NCBI RefSeq assembly: GCF_910591885.1
Contig: NC_063285.1
Span: forward strand, 4,993,395 to 5,057,394
Reading direction: 5' to 3'
DNA length: 64,000 bases
DNA from: Bombus terrestris
Taxonomy: Eukaryota > Arthropoda > Insecta > Hymenoptera > Apidae
Positions 35,309-49,526 of the stretch are shown here, one piece after another (positions within the stretch are counted from its first letter, which is position 1; each line of letters opens with the position of its first letter). The translations under genes and the position numbers were made by a program. The notes below the pieces were generated by a model. It had not been told where the DNA came from. It did not search any database and worked only from the letters and a program-made list of their open reading frames with translations.

Positions 35309-36407
35309 TTACTCACTAACTTCGTTACAACGATTCTTTTTAAAATATGGTGACAACAGTCTATGACAACGCTGATAACACTCTATGACAATTTCTTTTT
35401 TAAGAGTTTCATATATAGGAAAACAACTACTACTCCAAATACCTTCCATTAAGAACAACTTCTTCTGCTTTGCTAAATTTATCAACTCTGTTGTTTGCTT
35501 CAAATTCATAGTTAAAGGTTTTTCACATAAAACATGTTTCCCATGATTTAACATTAATTTTGCAATGTCAAAGTGTTGAGGATGTAACGTTCCAATATAT
35601 ACGACATCTGTAAATGTAAAAAAATACAAAACAATAGATTACAACAATTTTGTGTTATTTCACAAAAACTGGCTATCGTATTTAGCTTTCGGTATTTCGG
35701 AGATGCGTATCTGTAGAGTAATTGCGCATGCGAAGTTAGAGAGTGTCGAAGTGATGAAAAAACGTGTGGTAAATGAATTGCGTGTATGATTTCCTTGCCG
35801 AGTGGCGAGTATGTACAGTGTACAATGTACAGGGTGTATGAAAAGTATGTGTAAAAACCACCGTAGCGTGATTCTAAACATCTGGATCGGTGGAGATTTG
35901 TAATAAAATGTGCAAAATTGATCTGGAGCATGATTTTCAAGGCCAAATTTGTTTTTTATTGTAACGTATTCCACTCATTATGAGGATAAGAGGTCCCAAA
36001 GGAACCATGGTATGGGTCGCACTCAAGCGAGGAACTGAACGTGCGTTCTCTTGCTCTTGCGTGCTCTTGCGTTTCCAGAGGCAAGGAGAGTAAGGCGGAT
36101 TTGTTAGATTCAATGACGTTCAAAAACGTTTATAAAAAGATTATTTCTATATTAATTCAGCTTAAAAAAACACGAAACATACCAATATTCTTGTCTTTCG
36201 CTAGCTCTACATAATTGTAGAGCTAGCTCTACATAATTGTAATAACGCCTTTTTAATTTTATGTAAGCTAGAAAAGTTCTGTGCCCTTGATAGTTCACGT
36301 GCCGCTACTGCAAGAACTACATGTTCGGATTCTGGTAATGTTCGTAAGCATGTTACAAAACCATGTGATATTTTTTCAGCACCTGCTATACCCCAATGAA
36401 TGGACAT
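35309..36407 (-). pseudogene. Broken two-exon remnant of a dihydrodiol dehydrogenase-type oxidoreductase (Gfo/Idh/MocA family)
   Basis: The first exon (36183-36407) starts MSIHWGIAGAEKISHGFVT, the Rossmann NAD(P)-binding start, followed by TLPESEHVVLAVAAREL. An intron with GTATGT and TTTACAG ends runs 36182-35608. The second exon continues DVVYIGTLHPQHFDIAKLML, then HGKHVLCEKPLTMN with the EKP motif and QTTELINLAKQKKLFLMEGI. Family members are about 330 residues; only the N-terminal ~150 are here. The end of exon 1 has an extra base and a 22 bp tandem duplication (36194-36237), both shifting the frame. After YETLKKEI the sequence loses family likeness and stops at 35309. The intron also holds MITE-like sequence (TACAGGGTGTATGA, ~35827). 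Confidence 0.8.
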
Positions 36408-36581
36408 CTGTAATAATGTAATTTTAAAAGAAGCTAATTATTTACTAAATAATATAATGGTAAACAATTATAAATTAATTTAAAGTTATAAATAGTAACA
36501 TTGTTATTCTCTTATATACTAGAATTGATTGAGAAAATCAGTACATGTTTTCAATTGGTATTTCTTATTAATGTATATATA

Positions 36582-37351
36582 TGTCGAGCTCTCATCGGGG
36601 TTAGGGGCGTGTAACGAATCTTCATTTGGATTAGTCATTGTTGTTATACAATAGAGATGATATTTACTGGTACAAATATGATTATTACAGAATTTAACAA
36701 GTAACCATGGTGATTAGATACTCGAGATGCTAATGACAATGATCAACGGGATGGCAAATGCGCTTTCTTCCAAAGTCTAAGTCGAACTCCAACTTACTTG
36801 TCCACAATTCAAGTGTAACTCAACTTACTTGTCCACAGTACAAGTAGAACTCTAACTAACTCTTGTTGAAGCGTAGAGAGTATATCTTCAACAATAAAAG
36901 ATACAAAAATATTCGCTAGGACGTGTGTAACTCGCTGATGTTGGACCAACGCACATAATTGAGACTGATGAAACTCTTCTCTCCTTACGACCGCGTTCGT
37001 TTACATTATATTGGTCGAGGGGGTACCGATAAAATTCCAATCGCCTTTGTTAGACGGTTCCACGTAACAGCGACATTGTTTCTGCTCGGAGTTTGATTAT
37101 TAATGCAATATGTGTGTGTCCTACGATAATGATACTCCGAGGCAAAACTACTCGTGGCTTGATTTGTCCTCGAGCACGTGTGCCGCTACAACTATATTTT
37201 TAAGGAGAGCTATACAGCAACTCCATACCTCTGTTAGGTAAAAACGTCCATCCCGTGACCGTGGCTACGTTTAGTAACCAGTTGTGTCACTTCGAGCTCA
37301 AGCCTACTGTCATAAATCTCGAGCAAACATAATCGGATTAAATTATAGACA
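36582..37351 (-). mobile_element. Diverged gypsy LTR in the spacer
   Basis: It aligns with much of 15139-16146: ATCTTCATTTGGATTAG, TTAGATACTCGAGATG, GGAGAGCTATA, GTTAGGTAAAAACG and GTGGCTACGTT occur in order, with indels. It begins TGTCGAGC at 36582 after (TA)n. The outer end is uncertain. Confidence 0.6.
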
Positions 37352-37384
37352 ACTACTTCTGAGCTTTATTATTTATTATTATTT

Positions 37385-37541
37385 TACCGGGGTTGTCTGT
37401 CCTCAAAGCAGAGGAAGAAGGAGGAGGGGTTTTTAGTGGGTATGGCAACAACATCCGCCCGAGTCCCACATAACCCAGTGATGCGGGTCACTGGGCATGC
37501 GTAACAGCATTTTCCCCTCCTCACGCAAAAAAAAAACACAC
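37385..37541 (+). mobile_element. Probable 3' tail of another non-LTR retrotransposon
   Basis: GC-richer sequence with GGGGTTTTTAGTGGGTATGG, CGAGTCCCACATAACCC and CCTCCTCACGC ends in an A run at ~37526-37536. The composition contrast and A tail suggest a truncated LINE end; the clade is not determined. Confidence 0.5.
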
Positions 37542-38159
37542 ATTACATATCTTACATTTTGTTTATGTCATGGTATCAGGTAATATATATTAACTATAAA
37601 CAAAGGCTAGGCCAGCTTGAGTATTTCAATGAGTATACCTATTATATATCCTGCATATTGCAGTCCTGTGTACAACTGCATAGTGAAAAAAATTATCATT
37701 AATGACCTGCGTTAAGTTTGACTTAATCTTTAAATCCAACTGTCACACCGTAAAACGGCTGACTATGATTTTGGATAATAAATAATAATATAATTACAAT
37801 TCATATTAGCCTTTTACATCGTATTGCTATTATTAAAAATTGCAAACATCTCAACCATAATATCAAGGAATTTAATTGTTCGACTGTCAAAATTGTCGTC
37901 GAAATAGGTTTTTAGAAAAATCTCTTGCAGTCTCACATATGCAGTTGTAAACGATTATTTAGTTTTGTAAAATTTAACACCAAGGTAAACAGATCAATGA
38001 CTGATGGATGTAAACAGATCGTCAAGCGGCTATGCTAGTGAGCTTCACAAATACACACATATGGGCTGAATTGACTGTAGTGGTATCGACTGTTTTTTGC
38101 AAATATCTCGATAATGAAGAACCCGCGAGTAACATACAACGGCAAAAGTAATTCAAAAT
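37542..38159. other. Unassigned spacer sequence
   Basis: AT-rich with no convincing frame or repeat structure. Confidence 0.35.
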
Positions 38160-38884
38160 GACTGTAAGATAAACAAACAGAAGAAAGCCCCAATAAATGC
38201 AACCATATTACATTTACACTACGAAAACAGAAACCACCAAATATCCAATTGGATGGCACGCACATAAGACAAACAAAGCAAGAAGTTAAATATCTAGGAC
38301 TCCAGTTAGACACACAACTTACATGGAAGTAGCATACTAAATCAATTATAGACAAAATATGAATAAAAGAAAGACAGATGTACTGGATAACTAGTCGAAA
38401 GTCTAAGCTCAGCATGGAAAATAGACTAAAAATTTACAAAACGATAATAAAACTAATTTGAACGTACGGAATACCACTATGGGAGACAGCAGCAATGAGT
38501 CACATAAATAAACTCGAGTCGCTACAATCGAAGATACTCAGAGCAATAGTCAACGGCCCCATGGTATGTCAGAATCAAGGATTTACGGAGAGACCTAAAA
38601 ATACCAACGATCAAAGAAAAAATCGGCAGATACGCAAAAAATTATAAGAAAAGAATGACAACACATACAAATCAGCTGAAACGAGCAGAAATCTCATAAA
38701 AAGAAGACTAAAGAGAAAACACCCCCCTGATCTCACTAAAGAAATAAAATAGACAAACTAGAAGATGGTATTCCGTTAGGGCTGGCCATTCACATGTTAG
38801 TTAGCAATAAAGATAGAAAAATTGACCGAATGTCCAGCTGGACAAATTGTAAAGTACAAATTAAATAAAAAAAAAAAAAAAAAA
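38160..38884 (+). pseudogene. Jockey-like non-LTR retrotransposon fragment, RT C-terminal part and tail
   Basis: Reading with stops, VKYLGLQLDTQLTWK lies near 38287, KSKLSMENRLKIYKTIIKL near 38402 and TYGIPLWETAAMS near 38465, followed by LQSKILRAIV and LRRDLKIPTIKEKIGRYAK. These are the usual post-catalytic segments of jockey-clade RT proteins. The 3' UTR with CCAGCTGGACAAATTGTAAA and a poly(A) run (38866-38884) follows. Several in-frame stops mark it as dead. It is the longest of the jockey-like pieces here and identifies the shorter tails. Confidence 0.8.
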
Positions 38885-39910
38885 TGGAAATTTACAACGT
38901 GACTTCAGTCCCCTTCATGCGTGGATTCGATTTCTGGAATGCATCATTCATATATCTCGCAGAATGAGAACTGAAAAATGGTAAATAAAACAAAAAGACG
39001 ACAAAAAATAGCTTCTTCATTGAAAAAAAAATAAATATAACAGTTATTCCTAAACCTGCAGGTAGCGAGAATTCAAATGACGAGAACGCAGCTCGTCGAG
39101 CATTTCAACAAACACAAATATTGGCAAACACAACAGGTGTAAACATCAACCTACCCTAGAATTTACGAACGATTGTAATAACAATATCTTGCCAATTTGC
39201 TATAGATTTAAAGAAATTTAAATCACATTGTTTTCACAATGCAAAATTATTTAAAAAGGCATCCTCGTGGTATCCAATGCCACAAACCATACACAAAATT
39301 TTAATACGTAGCAAGCAGATTTTCAACAATGCATTTTAATCTCAAGGCCACTTAGCAGAAGACGCAGCGGAATCTAAAAACAAATTTTACAAATATGATA
39401 GACAATTTTCACGCTTGCAAAAATAGTTGTAAGAACAATTTACAGCATACATATATTTAATAGAGCTACGGAAACATCAGATCCATATATCTCATGCATT
39501 AGCCTTAAAAACAGAGTTCATAAGCAATAACTAAAGAATTTAAGTAAATCAAAAGTACCGTCATTATTACGTACCCCATACATCCAATCAGAACCATTAA
39601 CCATCAACATGTAACATAAATCCAGAACAAGCAATGGACGAAGAAGACCAGTCTGCTGATAATGAAGAATGCGAAGAAAATTTGCCAATATTTAGACATT
39701 TAGACAATTCAGAACTAAACTCGGGCGAACTATTATTATAACTGTGACCATATTTTTAATTTTACTTTTACTATTTTCTTCGGTATATCTTTTATTATTT
39801 TTCCCAGTATTTTATTACAAATAGATAGATTAGATTAATGAACAGAATCTGTTTGATTTCTGCGAAGATCCGCTGCACGAGGTTTTCTTATATTTCTATT
39901 GACAGTCCGC
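38885..39910. other. Unassigned end of the B/C spacer
   Basis: AT-rich; no frame above ~60 codons with recognisable content. The left edge follows the jockey-like tail and the right edge is the arm C boundary. Confidence 0.35.
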
Positions 39911-42690
39911 TAACATAACCGAATAAAACTGATCCCATATCAAATCTGCAGCCTTTCTGTTCACAAAAGCTAATAGCAGAATCCGTTAATGCAGATTTGG
40001 CTGGTAGTGCAACTGGTTTAATAGAGTAACGTTAGTCCTGAAGAATCACGGTGACGTATATTATGTACGTTAAGTAATAAAGAACAATGCTTTTATATAA
40101 ATATTAGAATATATTAAAATACCAGAATTATAGAATATTAGAATATATGAAAATACCAGAGTTATAAAATATTAGAATACGTTAGAATATTAGAATACAA
40201 TAAAATATCAGAAATGTAGAATATTAGAATATAGGTTAGACTATACGTTATAATAAAGGCAATTTTTGAGCTTTAGAAAAAAATTCATACATAATTTGTC
40301 ATGTTTAAATGTTACATTTAGTCCCATTTAAAAAGATAAGAGTCGCCTGAAGATTCTAGAGATATTTTTACATAAATAAGAGTAGTATTTTTACTTCTAA
40401 TAACAAATAGGTTGAAGAATAATTGCGTATAAATATTTAAAGAAATATAACTCGTAAATACGAATATGTGTATACATTTAGTAATAAAATTAAATATCGC
40501 TAATTGTATACGTATAATAGAATAATTACATAAAATCTTGTCAATATCAACATTAGATACATATAAATATTCTTTTTTTATATTAGATTATTCATATAAA
40601 AGTTTATATAACCTAACCCCAATCTGGAAAACAATCATGGATTTCAACGACTACTGACAATTGAATATGAACAGAATTATATGCATTCATCATTATTATG
40701 TTTGAAACTTATAACCAATTGGGATATGACAGCAAAAAATCATATAACAGAGGTCTTAGGAAAATATGTACTGTTCTTTTTATCTTCATAGAATGTTTGC
40801 GTAAAAAATTTCAAGTAAAATTTTGTTACAAAACTGCATGTTACTCTTTGTGTTTTTTAGACTTTGTAACACATGAACACAACTTTTAAATTCATACAAT
40901 TGACAATTATTAAGTTTAAGATTGTGTCACTTAAATTTAAAAAATATTAAATAGGATAAATGTTTTAAAATTTATGTAGATATTGTAGCTGATGCAAGTA
41001 GTATACAAGGTATTCCTCCAACTCTGTTCACTTCATTTTTATTGTTTCAAATAATAAGAGAAGAATAAGAATTATTTACAAAAAATTAGGAGGAAGACAT
41101 ACTTTGTTGTAATAGTTTCTTTGTAGGCGAAAAGGTAAAACGCTCTGTAGAATTTGTGTTGTCAAGGCATATAACTTTTATGTCTGACTTCAATAGAATA
41201 GGGATTATATTGAAAATAATTCCTTATACATTTGAGTTTGTCGAATTTATTACTTGCATTGTGAAATATTTCTATTATATTTTGCAGTGTTACTGATATA
41301 CTACCCAACAAAACATCCAAAAATAACAATTGTAAGGTTCGAGCGGGCCAAAAAATTGTGTTTCTGGTATGAAAAATATGTGTGGTTTAGACTTTCACAA
41401 TGTCTCAATATCAATATTCTTGTAAGAATAACGCCAACAATCTAACACTGCTGTTTGTAATAGTCACTATTTACTGTTTGCTTGTATCTAAAATATTAAA
41501 CGTGTACTTATCTAAGCAAATGTTGTACTAAATTACAAGCCTCATTACGATAAACAATATATGCACACATACACATCTAAAAAATACTAATAAAATTAAT
41601 CATTCTGTAAAGAAAGATAGAAGGAATTTTAGTAACACTGAATTTTACAATTAATCTAATGAAGTACTTTTATGTTCATTATTCAACATTTTATGAAATT
41701 GGAATATAAGACACTTCACTAAAAAATGAAACTGACATGAAGGTCTTAAAAGGTCTTGAAAGGTCTCTGAAGATCTTTTGTATATGATATCACCATATAT
41801 ATATATATATATATATATAAAAGAAAATACATCGTCATCATATTAGATCTGTTTTAGAATCTAAATATATTTTATAACTTACTGTTTTCTGTTATTTAAA
41901 GTAATAAGAGATATTTCAGATAGACAAAGTTGGTATACATCTTTTATAATATCCTTTTGTAAGTTAGATTTAGGATACTCAGTAATTTGTTAAAGTATTT
42001 GAAGACGACCTCTAAATCTTTATTATACATGAAAATTGTAAAATAATATCATTCTTAATAGTTCGCTTAATAATGTTAAAACAGTCTGATAGAAATCATT
42101 TGTCGCTATGTCTATTTAATGAGGCTTATCATTTTTTTTTAGGCCATAAATCTCTTAAATATACTATAAATATTTACACATATTAATAAGTCTCTAAGTA
42201 GTAACCAGTCATACGAGGTTCTAAACATGGTTTCTTCTAAGTTACATGTACCATTTTATAATCATATAGGAGATATACATTATATTGTATACCTAAACAA
42301 ATATTTTTTGAGTCGTTTGCTTAAATAAGAGAGAATTTATTTTAGTATAACCAAAGAAAAAAATCTAAATATTTTCAAAATGTATATGACTGACTGTTTT
42401 CATAATTACTATTACTAATATTTATTACTAGTAATAGTAGTTAGCAATACTAATATTACCAACTACTACTACTAATACTTTGTGGTCGTAGGCTTTTTGC
42501 AATAATAGCAGCGACACGGTAAAGTCCTAAGTTTCTATGTTATTCATTTCTGGTGGTTTTAGACAAGTCCACAGTAATTTTGTAAATAGGTAGATGTAAA
42601 ATGACAAATGATAATATTAATTAAAATCGTTTTACATATTGTTTTTGGAATATACAGTAAAAAATTCAAATAATTGGAAATTTGCTGTAC

Positions 42691-42721
<31 letters not shown>

Positions 42722-42731
42722 GATACATATC

Positions 42732-42830
42732 TTTTCTTTCTTTTTTTTCTTTTTTTCTCTTTTTTTTTTATTTAATTTGTACTTTACAATTTGTCCAGCT
42801 GGATATTTGGTAAATTTTTCTAACCTAACA
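42732..42830 (-). mobile_element. Jockey-like 3' tail, copy C
   Basis: It is the same tail as 2041-2138, with a slightly different A/T-run length. Confidence 0.7.
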
Positions 42831-43345
42831 TACATACATATGTATGCAATATCTGTATAGATGTATATTTCAATATTAGAATATGAATGATTTCTTATAT
42901 GTATAAAATTAAATTATAACTTACAATGTTTATAAAAGGTGACCTTCACGGATATTTAAATTGTCTGTTTTAGAACTTTAAGCGCTACATATGTACATAG
43001 AACACGAACGTGAAAACCACTAACTTTCAAATAATCTTTTTATGAGATATGGACGTCACAGCAGAAAGGAAGTTTCATACTATCACAATTATATAATAGA
43101 GGTTTATTTAATGGATGGAGTGTTTAAAGTGTTCAATTTGTTAATAGTAATTTTGATGGAAGTGCAGAAATGCTACCTACCTTTCCATTTCGATGATTCT
43201 TAGACATGTTCTAAAATTCAAAATTTCGAACAACTGTGAGACTGCAATAAATGTCTATTATAACGATAGATATACAAAGAGTTAGAGTACGCGAGTCATA
43301 TAGTCTTAAATTATCGTGTAAGTGGATGCGACATAGGAGTAGAAA

Positions 43346-43489
43346 GAACGCTGCATAAAAGTGTCTTCTGTCCTTGTCTAATCAGGCATGACACTGACAA
43401 TGTTTGTGTTGGCTATACACTTATATGTTTGCTATACGAATGACCATGCGTTATTAGACAAGGACACAAGAGGCCTTTATGCAGCGTTC
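43346..43489. repeat. Hairpin with ~45 bp arms, copy C
   Basis: The arms start at GAACGCTGCATAAAAG (43346) and end at TTTATGCAGCGTTC (43489). Confidence 0.75.
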
Positions 43490-44148
43490 TCTTTCGCTTT
43501 CGCTTTCGCTTTCTCAGCTCGCTCTCGCACTCTATCCTTATATCTCTATGATTATAATTTACAGCTAAATTAAAAGTGAATATGATCTATATTTCCGATT
43601 TGGTTTAGATTTTTCAATGCCGTTGCCAGAGGGTTGGGTTGCATGAAATAATAACGAATCAATTATTAGAATAGTAGGCGAATGATTAATTAGATGACAT
43701 TATTCTATGAAAATAATATTTTTTATTATTTCACGTAGTGATTCGAGAAGCTAACTCAAACTCAATACATAGATAATATTCATTTTTGATTGAATTACGA
43801 CAGATATTTCTTACAGCCTCGAGTATGTTGGTTGTGCACGGTATTTTAAGTTCGCTTGATCCCCGTTGATAACAATGGTTAAGATTACTCTATTTACATA
43901 TTACAGTATAATAAGTATACTGCAGCAACCTGCATTTGGTATGGCAATGCTCGAGTGCCATGCTATGAAACTTCAACTCGTTTATATTTATATTATTTAA
44001 AATCTCGTCAACTTTATATTTATTTGTATTAAATTGCAATACATTGTAACAGAAAGTCCTTATAACAGTACATTATAACAGAAAGCTTGTATCTGTACTG
44101 ATACAAATTACAGTAAATGTATTAATAGCGTGCGCGTTAATGGAATTA

Positions 44149-44850
44149 TGCGGGATGTTCGGCCACAGGTGTAAAAATATTTAAGGGGTGATTCCTGAAA
44201 CTAAAATAAAGCCAAAATCAAGGATAAAAAAAATTGCGTTTCGGGCTCTGTTTTTTTAGTTATTCGCAACTAAATATTAGTTTCTTTCTGAATGGACTCT
44301 CCACTACTATCTTGTTATATAACATGTTTAGATTTTAGAAATTTGGTAGGAGGGTAAAACAGTTCTGGAAGGGCAGGATCATTTCAACAGCCAAACATAA
44401 AGTACAAACATAAAGTTTAATTTAGTAGAGGTTTAGGTTATTCTACTGTAGATATTTTTGAGCCTTTCCGTTTTTAGTTTTTTAAACGTTTTGATTTCTT
44501 TTACTTTTAAATATTATTTGTCATTCATTTACGATTTTTCTTACAAAGCGTCGCGCAAGATGGTTTACATCGTCAAATGTCATAATATTCTTTTCTACGA
44601 TTTGTGCTAGGCAAGCCTATGTGTCGTTCGATTTGAGGATCCCTGTGCGTCTCGCTGTTTAGGCTGACCTACTTTTGTTCAGTTAAGGAGGTTTGCTCGG
44701 ACACAGAGACATTTCGGCTAAGTTTTAATTGACAATAACTAAAAAACAAAGCTGAAAACGCAATCTTTTTATTCTTGATTTGCATCTTATTTTAGCTTGA
44801 AGAATCGCTTAAATTTTTCAATTTTTCTACAGCTGTAGAGTATCGCCCTG
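44149..44850. mobile_element. ~700 bp MITE, copy C
   Basis: It is collinear with 3457-4158. Confidence 0.6.
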
Positions 44851-44879
44851 TATATGTGTATATATATATATATATGCCC

Positions 44880-45126
44880 ACAGAACCCTGAGAAACAAAT
44901 AGCGTGGAAGAAATCTGAACACATTTACCATTTATAGAAGACTAAAGAGAAAACACCCCACTGACCTCGCTAAAGAAACAAAATAGTCAAACTCGAAGAT
45001 AGTATCCCACTGGGGGTAGCCATCCACATATTATTTAGCAATTAAGTTAGAAAAATTTACCAAATTTCCAGCCGGACAAATGCTAAGTACAAATTAAATA
45101 ATAATAATAATAATAATAAAACTTAC
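44880..45126 (+). mobile_element. Jockey-like 3' end, copy C
   Basis: It is collinear with 4188-4434 and has the same AAT-repeat tail. Confidence 0.7.
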
Positions 45127-45541
45127 CATTGGGGAGCTGAAGGTACTTGTTTAGTTTAGAAATTTAGCTGTGTCTGGCAATAAAAACGAACTGATCGCAC
45201 GCTCGATGGCCGCTGACCATTGATATTGAGCCGATCGGAGGATGCTCGATCTTCGATTCCATCAGCGATTAGCACGAGCTGTAATTGGAAAATAATATCA
45301 TTTAGGATTCAATAAAATCGTCGAAAGTATTAGTAGAGTACATTGGTTGACAGAAAGTAAGACAGAAATATTTTGGCAATTGTTTGAAATGCTCAAAGTT
45401 TTCGCCGACTAGTGGTAAAATCGAAGGATATTTGCGTAGTTGAGAAAAGGTAACGTACCTTTTCAAACGGTTATGCCCATGCCAGTCGACAAAGACATAA
45501 AAGGTTGGTGATTACCAATATGAGTTTTCATGACGAAATAT

Positions 45542-46133
45542 TTTAGAACTTAAAGTAGACCCAGACGAGTAATTAGCAATCGAGGCTTTTGTTTTCTCGA
45601 CTGGGCCATTCAAAGAATTCCTAACTAATAATGCGGTCGAACATGTTACATTCGGTACTCCACAGGCAAATGGAACACCGATGCTGGCAAAATTGTCGGA
45701 AACACCCGGGAAATGGCAGTCTTGAGTCTAGAGTCCAGTCGAATTCGCCTAGAACAATACAGTTTGCAGGTCAACGGGAGAAAGTCTTTCGCAATTGTTG
45801 TTTGAAATAAATCAGCTCGGCTTCATTAAGCGACAGGAATAAGTGACAAGCCTGAGCAAGAAAATGAACGCGTCTACGACAGAAAACCTAAAAATGCGAC
45901 AGGGTATCAAAATCGACGATACGTGATGATCGGATACGTGATTCGGACGTCGCACCGGGAGTAGATAAGGAACTGGTACCGAAATTTGAAAGCCCCTACG
46001 TTATTAAAAAGATTTTAGAGAAAAATAGATATGTTGTTACAGATATAGGTGGGTTTTAATTAACACGTATGCCCTTTACAGGAATAGTAAGAGTCGATCA
46101 GATGAAATTTTGCATTTCAGAGGATAATTAACA
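45542..46133 (+). pseudogene. Degenerate gypsy integrase remnant, copy C
   Basis: It is collinear with 4850-5441 and has the same broken frame. Confidence 0.65.
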
Positions 46134-47379
46134 ATTAATAATTCGATTATTTATAAAGCACACCTTCTGTCATTTTACTTTTGTATTTGCGTGATTACCT
46201 CGAAAATGAAGATAAATTCGCCGGTGATATTTTCGATATGTGTGCATACCCATGCGATATACATAGGTTAAGAATATATTTTTGTAATATTTATCGGAAA
46301 TCCGTGTCTACGTATGCATCGCATTATTTTAGATTTATTGTTACATCAGTTTTGGTTTGATTTTGCCGTCGGAATATCTTGCATTTCATTTGACTACATC
46401 GTACTGACAAGCTCTGTTTGGATTCGTTCTGTAGTTGGTATTTCTTTCGTTTATGCTAATGAGAAGTCGTAAATTCGTGACTATTATTAAGGTCGTCACT
46501 ATTGTCAGGAATGGCTGTAGACGGTTATTTTACGACTTTCTCAATTGGCCTCTTTGGAAACTTAGAGACAGTTCAGACCATCACGAGCTCTGAAACAGTT
46601 AAGCATCCCTAAATATGCCCTGACCGTTTTTCCATCGTATTGTGTGCTAAACGCTTCAGTTGAAATCCAGGCATCTTTGTAAAGTTTTAACCCTTCTCCT
46701 TACACTTTGTACTCATCTTAACAATAAAGGTTATCTTTATATATGTATTTAGGATATGTCTATATATTGTAGTATCTTTAATTTTGCGCCACCTTCGAAA
46801 AGGTTGCGGTATATATAATATGCTGTTTAGTAAGTGAATGAGTAATCCTAACTATTGCCATACGTGCGTATAAATAAAATATAAATATGGTTGAAATTAT
46901 TTAATCCTTGTAACATTCCTTATTTGTATAAATACAAAGAAAATTATTTGTCACTTTGCAATGCATTTCAAAATTGATAATATTTCTCTGGAAAAGATTT
47001 TTCATCTTATTCTACATTTTTTAGTGTAGCAACCAATAATACAGGGTGAACGTAAAATGGTTTTCATTGTTATTGATAAGGCGGTAATTTCTTTCTATCT
47101 ATTTATTACTGTTGTTTCGTTTCTTTATACTTATTAATGAATAAACAATTGTGTGGGCTATCCAGTGCTGTATGCGAATAAGGAGTAAACCAGCTATACT
47201 GCGCCAGCAGTATTATACTTTGAACAGTGACAGAGAAGGATATTTCTATAACTTAATAGTGCGTCAGACATCACGTCGCGGCGAACAGATTTCCGTCGAA
47301 AATGAATAATTCGCAGAAGATCGTATCCTGTGACGATTTATGCCGACTAAAGAATATACAATGACCAATTAGATTTATA

Positions 47380-47879
47380 TGTCGGGTTATCGTTAGAAAT
47401 TTTAGGCGTGAAATAATTAATAAGTATAGCAAAAGCTATTGACAATGTTTCTGGGCTCAATAACGAATCCACGGTCAACGGGTAAACTCTTTGTACAATG
47501 GAATACATTTTGTAGCACGCAGACACGTTAACTCAGACGCTGGGTTACTTTCAGACTGACAGCCAAGACGATGACAGTAAACTCTCCAAGGTGATTGCAA
47601 AATAAAAGACAGATACAGTCACATATGTCAAATACATATCGATCGGGAATATCAACAAATTCCCAAGCGCCGTAACTAGGCAGTCCCGCGTAAACCAGCA
47701 TTGCTCCTGATCGAGACTTGATTGCTTATACAGCGTGTCCCTCAACATCGGTACCTCCTCTGTAAGACATTTCGTTCATCCCGTGACCGTGGCTACGTTC
47801 GGCGACCAGTTACGTCACCTCGAGCCCAAGTATTGGGGATCTTCCTAAAGAAAGGCCCGATGTCCCTACATCTCCGACA
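47380..47879 (-). mobile_element. Solo LTR (500 bp), copy C
   Basis: It has the same termini and TATA flanks as 6688-7187. Confidence 0.85.
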
Positions 47880-48120
47880 TATATAAAGATTGACGTTACT
47901 GTCGTTGAAATATTTGGGATAATTTTGTATCTGTCTGTTTCCCCTTGCCTATTGAGAAAGGCACTGCTATAACCGCGTGACAGGACAAAAGTTTGAACAG
48001 GAGGAACGAAAGTGACGTCATAAAAGATAGTTGATTGTTGATGAGATCTCAATGGTATCTTACGAGAATTTGCGAATAATTCATTTAAGACTGCAAGAAT
48101 TCAAGATATATAAAAAAATA

Positions 48121-49040
48121 TTTGGTGACAGAAATGTATTTCTCTTCGATGACATCTCTTTCATGCAATTATTCCCAGCAAAAGAACATTGTTGTATTGT
48201 ATAAAAACAGTGGTGTGCTGTAAAGATTAATTTATAGTACCAAGTTTCATTCTGCGAACTCATCATTAATATGAGGTAAAAGGATGATACAGAGTTTATC
48301 GACCTATTAGATAATTTACAGTTTGGCGAAATAACAACTTCTGAGTTTGAAATACTATGAGTGCGAAGGAGTGATATATAGCAGTAAGAATATTCCAGAT
48401 AGTAAGATTCGTAGACGAATATAACACAAAAATGATTGATGAATTAGCGAAATTACGTCGTGTGTACGTTATTCATTGAGTAGGCGAGAGTCGGGAAGCA
48501 GCTACATGCGAGAAAAAAACTTCCGAAAATATTATTCATGCAGATGTAAATAATCATGGATAACTGTTGCATGCAATAACATTAGCCGAGGGATCACGAG
48601 TTATGTTGCGACGAAACATACCAATTTCCGTTGGTTCGATAAACGACGCAATGGGAATGGCAAAGAAATTTATTTGTCAGTACTTCGAAGAGGTCAGCTG
48701 AAAGTGAGAGAATTGGAAGCAGATTCAAATATGCTGACGGCTACATTCCCATATCTCCAGTAATAGCAATGTTTCAACTGACGAAACGTTTCGGAGATGT
48801 TGAATAAAGAATGTCATCGCTTGTGCTAAGCTGGACAGTAGCGGTACACAGATTACAAATGGCTATAATAGATAGGACCGTAATTGATCTTGGCAAAGAG
48901 AATTTTGCAAAAATGCAAATCTATGGCGCTTCTAGTCGTGTGGAAAGTTTAGGCAGCTTGAACATATCTGAATCTGAATAGCATCGAATGAAATTTTTAT
49001 CAAACCATGTGACGAAAGAGCACTTGCCGACCAGTTTCCA
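48121..49040 (+). pseudogene. Decayed Helitron-type helicase, copy C
   Basis: It is collinear with 7429-8350. A small deletion near 49028 (CTTGCCGACC against CTTGCAGCGACC) fuses the tail to the ORF ending at 49377. Confidence 0.8.
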
Positions 49041-49526
49041 TGGAGAAACACTCAGACACAAAGAAATGAAATTGGCGAATAATAACATATCATTCGCAAT
49101 AACAATAGTTAAGAATGGAAAAGTAGGAAATTTGCAAGCTATCTCTACAAGACGTATAAGATTACGTCACAATAGCTTAATTCAATCCAAAGTAATCAAT
49201 AAACCTTTAGAATTCTATCTTGCTTTTGGCATCAAATGTAAACAAATGGTTATTTATAACAGTGTCCTCTGCGGGAACCAATGCGGCTTCGCAAATCGTG
49301 CCCAAAGACGAGCAGGTTATTATCCGCTAACTGTGAGGGGGCGATTGCGAAAACCGGTAGGCGTTTACAGCTACTGAAGATACCGTAACCCGTTGCGATT
49401 CTTTCAACCGCAGCAGGGTCGAAGGTTACAACAGCGAATAGTTGTTTGTAGATATTTGCTATTATTAATTATTATATCAGGAAATCAGAATTTATATTTC
49501 AAACGAATATATATTTCAAATCGAAT

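Noticed and set aside
38035..38415. 126-codon minus-strand frame in the spacer
   Set aside because: It overlaps the antisense of the jockey-like fragment and shows no family motif.
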